From Holothuria scabra (lineage: Eukaryota; Echinodermata; Holothuroidea; Aspidochirotida; Holothuriidae): DNA of 64,000 nucleotides. The stretch covers positions 48,628,394 through 48,692,393 of the forward strand of contig CM074181.1 of NCBI GenBank assembly GCA_037179385.1, read 5' to 3'. Shown here one piece after another: positions 1 to 11,580 of the stretch; position 1 is the first letter of the stretch, and each line of letters opens with the position of its first letter. A program made the position numbers and the translations under genes. The notes beneath the pieces are model-generated. The model made no database searches and had not been told where the DNA came from. It was given only the letters and a program-made list of their open reading frames with translations.

Positions 1-589
1 CATTGCCTACTGTAGGTAGCAGAGTGCGTGCCCAGGGCATGGGCCCTTTTCCAAATAGAGGTCACAAAGGATTGTGAAATACAGTTTTAGTATCAGTTTT
101 GTCAATCACATTCTGTAGCAAAAAATAATAGTACAGCATCTTGTCCCACAATTCATTGTAATAGTTACTGTATTGGAGAAGGGTCTTATACAAGGCCTTT
201 TTAGCATTAAATTGGGTACCATCATTCAGGATTAGTACAGACAAATTATGTTACAGCCCTTATGAACTCCAGCCAATGCCAAGGTAAACATTGTTATGCT
301 GAGGTTATTGAAATGAACAAATGCTGAAGTAAATTCATTTTAATTTAAGACTTTTTAGCTGTAGCCAATTTCTCCTCTAATGCAGAAATGTTGCATTCAC
401 GGATGGTGTCAGGGAGGTTGGCAGGCGGGCAACCATCCCTGTACTGGTATATTCGCAAGAAAATTTGAATAAAGGAAAGGAAGGGAAAAAGAAGAAAGGG
501 ACCACACAGCTTGTGAGTTTTCCCCTTCCCCCTCCCTTGGCCTGTCAAAATACTCTGGTACCATCCGTAGTTGCATTTGCTATGCTGGT
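1..589. other. no gene recognised
   Basis: AT-rich non-coding sequence. Short open frames on the minus strand here have no recognisable motif. A purine-rich stretch near 465-500 (aaggaaaggaagggaaaaag) is the only compositional oddity. Confidence 0.6.
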
Positions 590-697
590 TATTATGGGAG
601 GGTCATTTATCTAACCAGCCATTATGGGCAGGTGAGCAAAGGAAATACATAAGTCACTTGACCATAACCACCAGTTAGATAAATGACTCTGCCCTTA
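590..697. repeat. small inverted-repeat element (MITE-like)
   Basis: Two arms, GGGTCATTTATCTAACCAG (about 600-618) and the reverse complement in CAGTTAGATAAATGACTC (about 672-689), lie 55 bases apart. The wider arms include TAAGGGCAGAGTCATTTATC on the right end. It abuts the next repeat through a TTAA. Confidence 0.5.
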
Positions 698-997
698 ATT
701 ATCATTACCTCTCACCCCAAACAACAATTTTGGTACCAGGGTACCGAAATTCTCCATTTGCTCAGCTCTTTGATTGACAACTAATTCAAACAATGCAGGG
801 TACCAAAGCTTATATTTCGAATCATGAATGGTACTGAGAGTGTTCTGATTATATAAATTGAGTTTTTCTATACTCATCCTGAAGTAATAAACTGAGATTA
901 TCTGGATAAGGATGAATTTCAGACAATTGTGGCAGGGACTTCAGTAAGAAGGTTAGGAGAATTGGTACTGTTTGGGGTGAGCAAATTGGGTCTTTAA
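695..997 (-). mobile_element. MITE family B (TTAA-flanked), copy 1
   Basis: Same family as 8550-8820, 9620-9934, 40665-40956 and 58311-58538. Ends read TTAAAGGCYCAGTTCTCTCA (as seen on the + strand at 58311), giving TTAA target sites. The interior is shared across copies (AAAGAGCTGAGCCAATTGAG, AATATAAGCTTTGG). This copy is inverted and runs directly into a family C element, sharing its TTAA. Confidence 0.65.
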
Positions 998-1252
998 CCC
1001 TTTACCGTTGATTGGGTCCTTTTGGACCCATGCGGAGAGCTCGGCTGTCACACATCTTTACTGTTTCACGCGGAGCTCGAAACTGCGAGTTGCTACCCGA
1101 AAATTCAGCCACAACAGCGAGAGAGACAATAGTTTAAGGTTACGGGGTCAATGGCCTACGAAAGCCGATGCGGGGCGGACTACGTCCGCTTTTCCGCCCA
1201 CTCCCGATCCGCGAAAATATGCCCCGACCGGAGCACAATGGTAAAGGGTTAA
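994..1252 (+). mobile_element. MITE family C (piggyBac-like ends), copy 1
   Basis: Begins TTAACCCTTTACCGTTG and ends ATGGTAAAGGGTTAA: a perfect terminal repeat CCCTTTACC between TTAA sites, the target signature of piggyBac-type elements. GC-richer than its surroundings (gcggggcggactacgtccgc). No transposase. Copies at 3440-3697 (inverted) and 41397-41604 (+, internal deletion). The open frames in it on both strands are coincidental. Confidence 0.75.
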
Positions 1253-3354
1253 GTGAGCCAATCGGTTTGTCCCATATTGCATCTGGTCTTTTTGGTTTAA
1301 GTAAAGAAATAAATTAGACAGGACAGACCTGTCCATTTATGAAAGGTCATCAATCTTTAACCGATACAAAAGATCTTCAACCTGTTACCTTTAAGGACCT
1401 ACAGCATTTGATTTTTGTTGCAACCACGAAAACTCAAGAATTTATGATAACACATTTTCAAAATAAACATTGTGAAGTACTGTACCCTCTAAAGGATCGA
1501 CTGTCAAAACCTTTCACCTCCTTTTCTGTTGACTGACTCCTTGTAACACTGTATGTACAGTATTTAACATAACACATGGAATAATACAGTACAAGTAAAG
1601 CAATATTAGTCCATATTGACACATATTTAACCTCAAATATCTATCATTCTATAATAACATTTGACATTAATCTTAGGAACATCACGTTCAGTTTACATCA
1701 AAAAGTTGGTTGTACAGATAAGATAAGAGATGATAACAGGGGTGATTTATTGTGCAATGATTGACTTAAAGCCAAAATGACTGAAAAATTTAAGGCCTGC
1801 TGGGGGGGGGGGGGGATATTTTAGCTTCTTAAAATGTCTTTCAAGTTTTTGATTTAAAGCATTGGGGGCAGCTGTTATCATCATTTGCACTGGAAGGGGT
1901 TCTTCAACTTTAAACCAAGCTCCAGAATAGCCAAGATGGGGCACGTTAACAGGTACCTTATCAATCCTTTTGTCGTATGTTCTTGCCTTTGAAAAGGCCT
2001 CAAATCAGTGAGGCACTGTACACAGGTTTATTGCATGTATGGCTGTCCATGCGGGGAAGTCTGGAAATCTAGCTGTATACTGCAGACTGTGCCACCTATA
2101 TTAAATCTGTGACGGGTTGTCATAGGTTCTTGGTGGGCTTGTAGCTGTACACACCAAAATTATTTGTATTTTACAGAGAACAATTTGCTTACTATTGTAG
2201 TTTATGATTGACAAGACATACTGTACTCCTATTTTAGGCATAGTAATAAATGAAAGAACAGCAAAATACTAGAAAAGAATTATAATGGATAGCCTAAGCT
2301 TCTGGTGCAGACAAACAAAACCTGAATGGGTTATCAATTAAAAAGGGGCATATGCAGCAGGCTTAAAATTTAAATTATGCATACAAGAGAAAAAATGGTG
2401 ATGGTATACAATAACTTAAATGCACTTTTAAAACTTGCTATAAAGTCACAGAATGGAACAAAAAAATAAAGAGACATGTAAAGATTACAGAAAAGCCCTG
2501 GGAAAGATCTGCCAGAACTTTTCTGTAATCCGTATGTACTTTATCTGTAGTGTTTTTGTTCTGTAAATTAAATTAATAACAGGGTTTTAATAAGCATGAG
2601 TACACAGCCATTTTGTAAGGGTATGCAGGGAGAGAAATTCTAAATTAATGGTACAGTAGTAGGAATATTCATCCTTAAGGAATTTGCATTTCAACATTAA
2701 TTTACGTATAGACCCTCATGAATTTTGCACATTGGCTACAGCAGAAACACAGTTTTGACAGTAACTCCCCTTTGTACACATCACCCAGTCTGGTATGTAC
2801 GAAAAGTACTGTATAAATCAATTCTTCTAAGCAATGTGTGAGAATACAAATCAGCATCACACTCTCTTACCGCAAATTTCTTTATTTGACCCCTAAATAC
2901 AGTACTGTACCTCTGGTAACTTTTTGGCAATTTATTAATTTTCTGTCTGCACTTTTTCACTTGAGTTACCCATAAATTATAAATATTTTTCCATGTAGGT
3001 TCCTACTGCGACTGTTACTTCGGAGGAAATTTTGATACAGAGTAAGGGGAAGGGGTAGGACTGAAGAGAAGATCTTCATGCTCCAAGTAATTCCATGGTG
3101 ACATGATTATAATAAATTACAGTATGTCTCATCAGACAAACATTTCCCCTACAGAAAAACATTGCAAACTTTCTGTGCTGTGAAAGTTGTTGTAAATACA
3201 CATACACATGTACACTACAGTATGCTGTAGGCTTTGATTAATTATTTTTACGTTGGGTACCTTGAGATGGGGTAACCATTGTCATTACCCTGTTGGAAAA
3301 CCCTGTTTGGTACCTGCAACTGTCAAAATGGCATTAAAACAAAATTAACCTGAG
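1253..3354. other. no gene recognised
   Basis: AT-rich DNA dense in TACTGTA/TACAGTA words. A G run lies at about 1801-1814. No exon-like frame with usable splice sites was found. Confidence 0.5.
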
Positions 3355-3440
3355 CTCTCAATCTTCATCAAGGTGTACAAAAACTCACACTCCACATTTT
3401 TTGAGGTGAGTGATGGTGTGCTATTGCACTTGCATGCCTA
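3355..3440 (+). repeat. fragment of the ACAAATCACAC repeat (family E)
   Basis: AAGGTGTACAAAAACTCACACTCC and the following GGTGTGCTATTGCACTTGCATGCC match parts of the longer copies at 6645-6810 and 14465-14675. Confidence 0.45.
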
Positions 3441-3697
3441 AACCCTTTACAGTTATGCTCCAATGGGGGCATTTTTTCGCATATCGGGAGTGGGCGGAAA
3501 AGCGGATGTAGCAGGGCCCGCATCAGCTTCCGTAGGCTATTGACCCCGTGACCTTAAACTATTGTCTCTCTCGTTGTAGTGGCCGAATTTTCGGGTAGCT
3601 ACTCCCAGTTTCGAGCTTCGTGTGAAACAGTAAAGATGGGTGACAGCCTAGCTCTCCGCATGGGTCCAAAAGGAGCCAAACAACTGCAAAGGGTTAA
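3440..3697 (-). mobile_element. MITE family C (piggyBac-like ends), copy 2
   Basis: Inverted copy of 994-1252: AACCCTTTACAGTTATGCTCC at the left and GCAAAGGGTTAAAA at the right. Full length with scattered substitutions, mostly C to T/A changes relative to copy 1, as expected for CpG decay. Confidence 0.75.
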
Positions 3698-4289
3698 AAT
3701 TCCAGGCCTGTAGTCTATACAGCAGTTCTGGACTGGAATCATTACTGGAGTCTGGAAGTGCAGCTCAATTGACAATCATAAACAATGAAGAAGGAACCAT
3801 GCAAAGAAAATGATGTTTCAATAGCGGTGCTACAGGTACACACTGGTGCTGTATTATCATGGAGAGGGTTAGAATGTTTACAGAGACATTGATAAGAGAA
3901 AATCATTCCCTACATTCAGCCAAGTAGTGCCTATACACTGCATTGTTATCATCCATTTAACAGGACAGGTAGTATTTGAACAAGAAATCTCCTCCCACAT
4001 TAAAACCAGCATACATAAAATACTTCTTGAATTATAGTGACAAAATAAGTGGCAATTAATGCAATGTGAATGGTGTGTTATTCATGTTTACATACAGTGT
4101 TTGTGTACAAAGTTTGTGTTCATGGAATGCAAGAGTGGAGTAAAGTCCTGGTGTCTTTTTGTTTACTAAAGTAGGACAAAGGGGAATGGTGTGACAGTAC
4201 TGTGCATAGGCGTTCCATCTACTGTACTGTGTACCTTACCTCCTCGAGTAATGACCTTAATTTTTTAAAAAAAACCTTACCTACTGACA
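3698..4289. other. no gene recognised
   Basis: AT-rich sequence with several TACTGT words; no repeat shared with the rest of the window was noticed. Confidence 0.45.
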
Positions 4290-4440
4290 TTATGCTTAGT
4301 GCTCAGCATATGCAATGGAGTAGAGAAAACAAGCAAGTGAACCATAACTGGAAAAAAGGCTGTGGCAGGCTAGGCTTGATTCAAACCAGTTGGTTAGAAA
4401 CTCAACCATACAACTCCATCTAACTTCACCTAACCCAGGT
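4290..4440 (+). mobile_element. tRNA-derived SINE family S, 5'-truncated copy
   Basis: Body and 3' end only: GTGCTCAGCATATGCAATGG, then AACAAGCAAGTGAACC and TTGGTTAGAAACTC, ending CCATCTAACTTCACCTAACC. The family is defined by the full copies at 29730 and 34527. Confidence 0.65.
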
Positions 4441-4919
4441 TATATATATTTTTTTTTTCTGTTTAGAACTTGAAATGCCAAGTTGCATCCAAGTGTGTAC
4501 TGTAGCTTTGTGCAAATCAATCAAAAGTATGCAAATTTGTACAGGCAAAGAGGTGTTGGGCTCTGATAGATATTGAAAAACCAGAAAGTTGTACTCCAAA
4601 AACCAACCAAAAAGTGGCAGTACACTGCTGTTACTCATAAAATGAAATTGTGGCTAATAGGTAATCTCATCATAATTAATGCACACAAACTCCCAGGTCC
4701 CCCTCAGGGACTGTGATTTGTGGAATAGTATTCCCTTGGTAGCGCATTTCCTACCCGTTGTAAGTGGTGACTAAAGGGGAGAACTTGAAGTACTGTATTT
4801 GAACTGTACCGTACAGTATTTGAAACCAAAACTACCCTTTTTTACCGTGTTTGAAATAGTACTTTAACTAGTGGACACTGTGATGACACATTCATGTCTG
4901 TGTGTTATCAGATCTCATC
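4441..4919. other. no gene recognised
   Basis: Contains a cluster of tactgtatttgaactgtacc words at about 4790-4820 and otherwise no recognisable structure. Confidence 0.45.
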
Positions 4920-5188
4920 TTAAAGGTACATGTAAAGAGCAGTCCCCCCAAACTTATTTTGAAGAAAAAGCTAAATAACTCAAATTTTTATCATATTTCT
5001 CTTCAGAGTATCTTTAATTACATTTTATGACATTACTATTGCATATTCAAGGTAAACCACACAGTTATTTCTGGTAAATTTCACATTTGAAGAGAAAAAG
5101 CATTGTCACATGACTCTCAACAGCCAATCATGAAACTGGACAGTCTACTGCACTTCTTCAATTTGGGATGACTGCCCCTGCCCTTTAA
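4920..5188 (+). mobile_element. MITE family A (TTAA-flanked), copy 1
   Basis: Starts TTAAAGGTACATGTAAAGAG and ends GACTGCCCCTGCCCTTTAA. The terminal inverted repeat (GGGCAGGGGCAGTC-type) is bounded by TTAA on both sides. Shared core: CATTGTCACATGACTCTCAA and GAGCCAATCATGAAAC-like. It is the most abundant DNA element in the window, with about ten copies or fragments. Confidence 0.7.
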
Positions 5189-6050
5189 GTATTGCTTCTG
5201 AAGTATCTTTTTATCTCCTTCCATTCCTATACCTGTATGGGCTCAGCAACGGGAATAATATTGAAATCTAGCATGTTTAATACTGTATTGTAAGATGTAC
5301 TATACAGTCATGCAAATAATATGTGTGTGTTTAGCAATATCAGAACAACAATAAATAGGAATTCAGTGCAACAGAACTTTTCACTAGAGAAGTGACTGAC
5401 AATGCTGTCTTTTGAACAGCATGGGGTTTGTCTTTCAGAATAATTTTGGCAGCACAGACAGTTATAATGACTTGCTTGTTAGGGTGTTGAGATTTAGGTT
5501 CTGTGGCAGTGTAGAGCCTGTTTGTTAGTCAGATTCTGTTGATTGTGTGGCTATTGTTGTGGTTTTAGTGTGCTTTCCAATTGGTAGTGTGTTCTGCATG
5601 GTTGCTCATATTTTAGGGTCCAGAAAAAAGTTCCTTTTGTTCAATACAACCTGGCAGACTTAGAAAAAATTGGTTAGGCCACATTCTGTTTTGGCTTTAT
5701 TTTGTTTGTTATATCAGTCTGAATGGAAAAAGATAATTTACACAGCAAATATACTGAAAGTACTTATTATAAGAAAAAATACAGGGTTATAGCTACGTAG
5801 CACCTTTTTTAGTGATGGTGGTGATATTTTCTTGTGACACTGGCTTTTTAAGGAAAGTCACTGCAGTATCTGCAGTAAAGTCAGCTATTACTAATCATTT
5901 TTCTTTGGCTTAGACAACAGTGCTAGTCTCACTGGTTCACAATTAAGTGGTGGTTGGTACAGGCTATGTTTTTTTTTAGTAGAGGACGGTAGTTTGAAGT
6001 GCAGGCTGGAGCTGCAACCACTGTAGCTCTACATCCTTGTATTAATTGTA
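5189..6050. other. no gene recognised
   Basis: GT-rich tract near 5520-5600 and otherwise ordinary AT-rich sequence. Confidence 0.45.
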
Positions 6051-6058
6051 TCAGGCCT

Positions 6059-6636
6059 CAGGCTTGGGGTAATCGTAATCGATTGCAATGGAGTACAGGT
6101 TTTGAAGTAGTTGTTATCGCAATCGATTACTTTTGTGAAAATTGCAAAGTAATTGCAATTGTAATCGATTACAATGGCAAAGCAATCGCAACCGTGGTTT
6201 CATTTCTGATTACATTGAAGTTGAAATGAACAAAGAAGTAAAGTTACTAAACAATTGTTTCAGTGATTGGTTCTGATGTTGGAATGAAAAAATTTTATTT
6301 TCCCTCTTTCTTGGATGTTCCAGCTTAAAGTGAGTGAAAAGTGCATGGGTTCAATAATCTTTACTTTGGGAGGACTTGGTTCTGTCTGGGCTTATGTAGA
6401 GCAATGTCCATGGCCTTTTTTTCCAGTTGTGGGCACTGGATTGTTTTGCCTACTACATTGTTTATGTGGGAGGAAAATATAATCACGATTGCAATCATGA
6501 TTACATTGCAATGTAATCGCAATCGTAATCAATTACTTACAATTTTAGCTGTAATCGTAATCATAATCGCAATCATAAAATATGAAGTAATTGCAATCGT
6601 ATTCAATTACGTTGAGATGTAATCGCCCCAAGCCTG
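6059..6636. mobile_element. hAT-type non-autonomous transposon with TAATCG arrays
   Basis: Terminal inverted repeats CAGGCTTGGGGTAATCG (left) and CGCCCCAAGCCTG (right) are flanked by a perfect 8-bp target duplication TCAGGCCT at 6051-6058 and 6637-6644, diagnostic for hAT elements. Long subterminal arrays of TAATCG/CAATCG words occupy 6068-6190 and 6478-6625. The centre (about 6405-6470) contains an inverted fragment of SINE family S (GTCCATGGCC, CCAGTTGTGGGCACTGG). No transposase frame. Confidence 0.85.
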
Positions 6637-6644
6637 TCAGGCCT

Positions 6645-6810
6645 TAAATTTTAGATTTGCCAGGTGTGCTACAAATCACACTTCTCAGAAAATCAAGGAG
6701 TGTTGTAGATGTGCTGTGTTATCACATTTTACAGTACCTGTGTTCCCATTCTTCTATCTAGGTGTGCAAAAAATCACACTTAGCCTAGTGACTTGAGGCA
6801 GGTGAGGTAT
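6645..6810 (+). repeat. family E repeat, copy next to the hAT element
   Basis: GCCAGGTGTGCTACAAATCA and GGTGTGCAAAAAATCACACT recur at 14465-14675. The hAT element at 6059 sits at the left edge of this repeat. Confidence 0.55.
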
Positions 6811-7686
6811 CAGGAGTAACTGCCTCGTTTACCTTGCAAGAAGTTGCCATATTCGTATGTTCTGATATGAAAGATACATTTGAAGAGAGTTACTGTATTG
6901 TATATTGTGAGATTTTATCATGACATATCCATTGTTTCAAAATACTGTAAGAATGGACCATATGGAGACTACTCCTGCCCTTCAAGATTCATCAAAATTA
7001 ATAGCACCAAAGAAGGACTACTTAATACCCATAACCACCCAGCTACTGTATGTCAATCTACATCACCCCTCAATACCTCCCATTCACTTAAGTAATCCCC
7101 ACTTACCCATGGACCAATCACCCAAAGTCCAGTAAAAACAGATTCATCAACCCTCCCCCCCCCCCCTCCACCACCCACAATAAAAAGGTACTCAAACCAG
7201 TGGAAGGAAGAGGACAGCTAGATCAGAGTCCAGCTCCAAATGAGAGCAATTCAAAACAAAAAACGATCCCATTGGAGAAAAAGTCAAGGTGTTAACAAGT
7301 TGCATAGATCACCATCTGCTGGTAAGCAAGAAGAGGAAGATCAAGGGCATCCCTTCTCCTCATTGTGGGGAGCAAGCTTAGGCACCCTTGCTCTCAGTGC
7401 TATCAGTTTACCAGGGTTAATTTCGGGGTAAGCTGGGATTATATTGGTGAATAGGAGGTAAGTATCGGAACCCATAGATTCTCAAACCGAGTAGTTTGGG
7501 GGATTTCATCTTTTGGCCATTTGCCAAACACTTTTTAAGTTTCCAACTAGGAAAATTATATTTCATTCTCTCAGGTTAGAGGGCATTAAAGCCAAACTTG
7601 AATGCTGAGTTATGACAGATTCCAGAGCCATTGTCTGGTAAAGCGATGGAAACTGACAGAGCTGAGCATGATAGGAATCCCTGCAT
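6811..7686. other. no gene recognised
   Basis: Includes a C-rich run at about 7145-7160. Two overlapping open frames at 6880-7135 are in low-complexity Pro/Ser/Thr codons and have no support as exons. Confidence 0.45.
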
Positions 7687-7694
7687 GCAGTATG

Positions 7695-7867
7695 CAGGGC
7701 TGGAAAAAATGTAAATTTCCCTGCAAGCAAATCAAATTTCCCAGAAAGCAAAATCAAAATTTCCCAAAGACTGCACATGTTTACATACAAAGGTAGTCAA
7801 ATTTCCCTCCAAATACCAAAATTTCCCAGCAATGACATTCCAATATTGCTGTTTTTTTCCAGCCATG
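7695..7867. mobile_element. hAT-type MITE with 8-bp target duplication
   Basis: Ends CAGGGCTGGAAAAAAT and GTTTTTTTCCAGCCATG are inverted repeats. The 8-bp sequence GCAGTATG flanks both sides (7687-7694 and 7868-7875). The 173-bp body holds five AAATTTCCC motifs on the same strand. Confidence 0.85.
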
Positions 7868-7875
7868 GCAGTATG

Positions 7876-8549
7876 TGTCTTGATCACTTGTGTAGTAGTG
7901 TCAAGTCTATAATTTCACTCCTCACCTTCCTCCTATCATCTATTGTATACCATTTATACCTACTGTATACTTACCGTCTGGCAAACTAATAACACCGTAC
8001 CTGCACCTTGCACCTGAGGATGGTGGGTCAGTACGTAGGTACAGAATCTAAGGGTCACAGGTGTAAGATGATTCACACTGTGTCAACATCTGATCACCTG
8101 TGCAGGGTTGAATCTATTGCGCAAAAATTTGTACAGTATTATACTGTACAGATCGGTCAATCGGATCACAGATCTTCAAAGAGTTGCAAGAGTTATGCTC
8201 TCTAGGCTATTGAAGAACACTGGCTATTCTAAACTAAAGTTGATACAGTAGTGGTATAGTCTCACAATCTATTTTTGAAAGCCTTTTTTCAGAATCAGTC
8301 ATTATAAACTGAAATAACGAACCTGGTAAACCTGGCTTTTGTTGTTCACTACAAAAATTGTCACTGACATGTTTTTCACTTTTTGGTACAGTACCTGACA
8401 TATAAGGGAACACTCTTCTAGCCTTGTGCTGAGTTCTTAGCATGGATCCTTGGTTCTCTTAGATTACACGGCTTATGTGAACTTCTTAAACGACCATTGT
8501 GAGAAAGTGCTGTACAGTAACAGGCATTGCACATGTATGTCTTGATTAC
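7876..8549. other. no gene recognised
   Basis: Ordinary AT-rich sequence. One palindromic word cluster, gtacagtattatactgtac, at about 8131-8150. Confidence 0.4.
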
Positions 8550-8820
8550 TTAAAGGCTCAGTTCTCTCACCCCAAATAGTATTATTCTCCTAACCGTCTT
8601 ACTTAAGCTCCTCCCACAATTGTCTGAAATTCATCCTCATACAGATACAATTTCAGTTCATTGCTTCAAAAGGAGTAGAAAAGCTCACTTTATGTAATCT
8701 TAACACTCTCAGTACCATTCATGCTATGTAATATAAGCTTTGGAACTCTGCATTGTTTGAACTAGCTGTCAGTCAAAGAGCTGAGCCAATTGAGAATTTC
8801 GGTTCCCCCTGGCCCTTTAA
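8550..8820 (+). mobile_element. MITE family B, copy 2
   Basis: TTAAAGGCTCAGTTCTCTCA at the left and CCCTGGCCCTTTAA at the right. Full copy; its right half plus flank is duplicated in tandem (next entry). Confidence 0.7.
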
Positions 8821-9088
8821 ATGTGTGATTGTGCCAATTACATCAGGTGTTTGCTCCAAGTGAATTTGCAGAAATGTACTGTATAGAAAAGCTCACTTCA
8901 TGTAATCTTAACACTCTCAGTACCATTCATGCTATGTAATATAAGCTTTGGAACTCTGCATTGTTTGAAGTAGCTGTCAGTCAAAGAGCTGAGCCAATTG
9001 AGAATTTTGGTTCCCCCTGGCCCTTTAAATGTGTGGTTGTGCCAGTTACATCAGGTGTTTGCTCCAAGTGAATTTGCAGAACTGTACT
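8676..9088 (+). repeat. tandem duplication, unit about 207 bp
   Basis: The block starting TAGAAAAGCTCACTTTATG and running through the end of the family B copy to TTTGCAGAAATGTACT is repeated immediately (second unit from about 8883), with only a handful of substitutions. It is recent because the flank outside the transposon is copied too. Confidence 0.8.
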
Positions 9089-9619
9089 TGGTTCTCACTG
9101 GTCTGCTCCAAAAATGTCAGTTAGGACACTAAATAGATCTCCAAGCACAGCACTTATTTGGTTATTTTTATGAAAATTACAAGGTTTTAGCCAGAATTCA
9201 CATGACACGTCTTGTTTCTTCCCCCTTTTAAATACTGTTCAATTGTTCATATGGTCCATAAGTCCTTCCACCTTTCTTGAGAAGAGTCATTTGGCAAAAC
9301 CAAACAGTGAAACTACTTCCCAAAAGAGCTACATCGGAACACTAAACGACACCACTTAACTGATCAACTGTTACCTCATCGCCCTCAGACCATTTACATG
9401 TATCTTGTTCTGTCATGTATGGCTCCAATAAAGACTTAATTTAAGAACAGATACTACACATGATCTTCGTGAATAGGCTGAGAATTAGGGACCATACAGT
9501 ATGCAGCACATGTAAACTGTAAACAGAGTGTCAAAGACCTTATCAGAAAATCAACTATAAGTGTAAAGCAATTTTGTCTGAATTCCTGTGTCTGTCAATT
9601 TAAACAGTCAATGGGGTTT
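9089..9619. other. no gene recognised
   Basis: No repeats or exon-like frames noticed; an AATAAA (caataaagacttaattt) is present near 9430 without an associated frame. Confidence 0.4.
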
Positions 9620-9934
9620 TTAAAGGCATATTTTCATCATCCCAAACAGTTCCAGTTCTCCCAACCTACTTACTTCTAGCCCCTCCCACATTTATCTAAA
9701 ACTCACCTTTATCCAGACACAATCCTTGTTTATTGCTTCATGGCTTGTCCCAGTGGCCATACAAGTCCATAATGTGTAATCAAGACACTCTCAGTGCCCA
9801 TGCTGTGTAATTTAGCTATGATGCATTGTTTGAATGTGATGCCAATCAAAGAGCTGTACCAATTGAGAGTTTTGATATATGTATACTGAAACTATAGTTT
9901 AGGGTGACGAATGACTGCCTTTAATAGTGAAAGT
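9620..9934 (+). mobile_element. MITE family B, copy 3 (diverged)
   Basis: TTTTAAAGGCATATTTTCATC at the left, ATGACTGCCTTTAA at the right. Interior AGACACTCTCAGTGCCCATG and CAATCAAAGAGCTGTACCAA match the family. Confidence 0.6.
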
Positions 9935-10968
9935 CACTTCCAGCAAAGAAGTGGTCCCATTATCAATGCTAATTGTGTAAGAGTGAATAGATCATAAAAC
10001 AGCCTCATAATTCAGGCTTTGTGCAAAATGAATATAAAACAAATATAAATTCAAATTATGCCCATCAATGTAGTGAAAGTGAATAATTGGCCCAGCTTCA
10101 ATTGTTGGCAGGTGTTTTCATTCTTTACATATATTCAACATACCATACCTATTCAGTACCTTCTATTAAGGTTACCAGTATTCAATAACGTGCTGTGTCA
10201 TGTGAGCCAATTAATCATGCAGGCATGAGACCTTAGAAATAGGTATTTGCTGGAACTGCTGGTGCCAGGCCATGTGGCTTTTGTAAAGTAAGTTTTACAA
10301 TGCACCATAGTTGTCCTTTTGTCATATGTTGATAGTAAACCAACCACTCAGACTCATAGTGCAAATGTCCCATTGTTCTTTTTTATTAGTTTTTGAAATG
10401 AATATACTTGAGTGGGAGCATAAAGACTTTATTGCTACTGTAACTGCCAGTCAAGTCTAGAATGTACAGTTAGTGTTTAACGACATTTCGCTTTTCAAAC
10501 TTTGTCATAATTGCCAAAGTTTGTTAAAAGTTTCAATTAGACACTGGCTGGGTGTACCTGTCCCTCAAATTGCTGAACATTATTACCTTTCGACAAAATT
10601 GGCACTTGGAAGTCACGTGCACAATGCACTCTTATCAACTTTTCAAAAGTTTTTGTGAAAGCCTGTTTACTATTGGTCAAGGCACTGTTGGCAGTTGCCA
10701 CTCTTTCCCAGGGGTGGCTGCATTGCCTCTTATGGTGTGATTTAGGCTACGTACTGTGCATTTAATATTTGGATAGGAATTTTTCCCAAGTTGATGTACT
10801 GTTAGAAATACTTCCTTTTTAATTTTGTTTCCCCAATACTTCCTCCTTTGCAAAAGTTCCTTTTAATTATCACCACAATTCTGTCAAAGAGCAACTCCCC
10901 GGTAAAAGAGTATCAAAATGAGTTCAGACATTGAGGAAATGTAGGCCTACAGTGTTTTTTTTTTTTTA
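9935..10968. other. no gene recognised
   Basis: AT-rich, no recognisable feature until a T run at about 10955-10967. Confidence 0.4.
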
Positions 10969-10984
10969 ATGGCAGAGTTGTCTT

Positions 10985-11580
10985 TGTTAAATATTTTATT
11001 CTTATCATTGTTTCTTGCTGTGAAACTTGGTTTCAGTTTGCTCAGTCTTCCTCCTTAGGCAAACAATTCCCAGACATCTGTGATTAAGGAAAAAGATAAA
11101 ATGATTAATGGTCAATAGCAGATGTGTCAATCATTTCTAGAGAAATGACATATGAATTGCACTCTTGAGTTTGAACCACTCCTATGATGTTCAAATATCA
11201 GTAGGTTTTGAGAGGCAGTTCTTTCACAAAATAAAGATAATGCAAGAGAATTGAAGACACTTGTAAACTAGTATGCATACAAAATTAATGCAGACATAGA
11301 GGAAATAAAAGGTGTTGCTTTTATGACTGAACTGTATTCTTGAATATTTTATTCTTATTATTGTTTCTTGCTCTGAAACTTAGTTTTACGGTAGTTGTAG
11401 CAGTCTTCCTCCTTCAGCAAACGATTCTCAAACCATTGATTTAGGAAAAATACAAGATGATTAATGGTCTGTATGTAGCAGATTTGTCAATCATTTAACT
11501 AGGGAAGTGATGTGTGATTTTAGTTGGGACCACTCCTATTGTTCAAATATCAGTAGGCTTTGAGAGGCAATTCTTTATGA
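10985..11580 (+). repeat. diverged tandem duplication, unit about 240 bp
   Basis: Block 1 (about 10985-11230) and block 2 (about 11340-11580) share, in order, AATATTTTATTCTTAT, ATTGTTTCTTGCTSTGAAAC, CAGTCTTCCTCCTT, GATGATTAATGGTC-like, TGTCAATCATTT and GTTCAAATATCAGTAGG. Divergence is clear, so it is older than the 8.7-kb duplication. Confidence 0.7.

Noticed and set aside
1008..1336. Overlapping frames on both strands at 1.0-1.3 kb
   Set aside because: They translate the GC-rich family C MITE; the inverted copy at 3440 lacks them.
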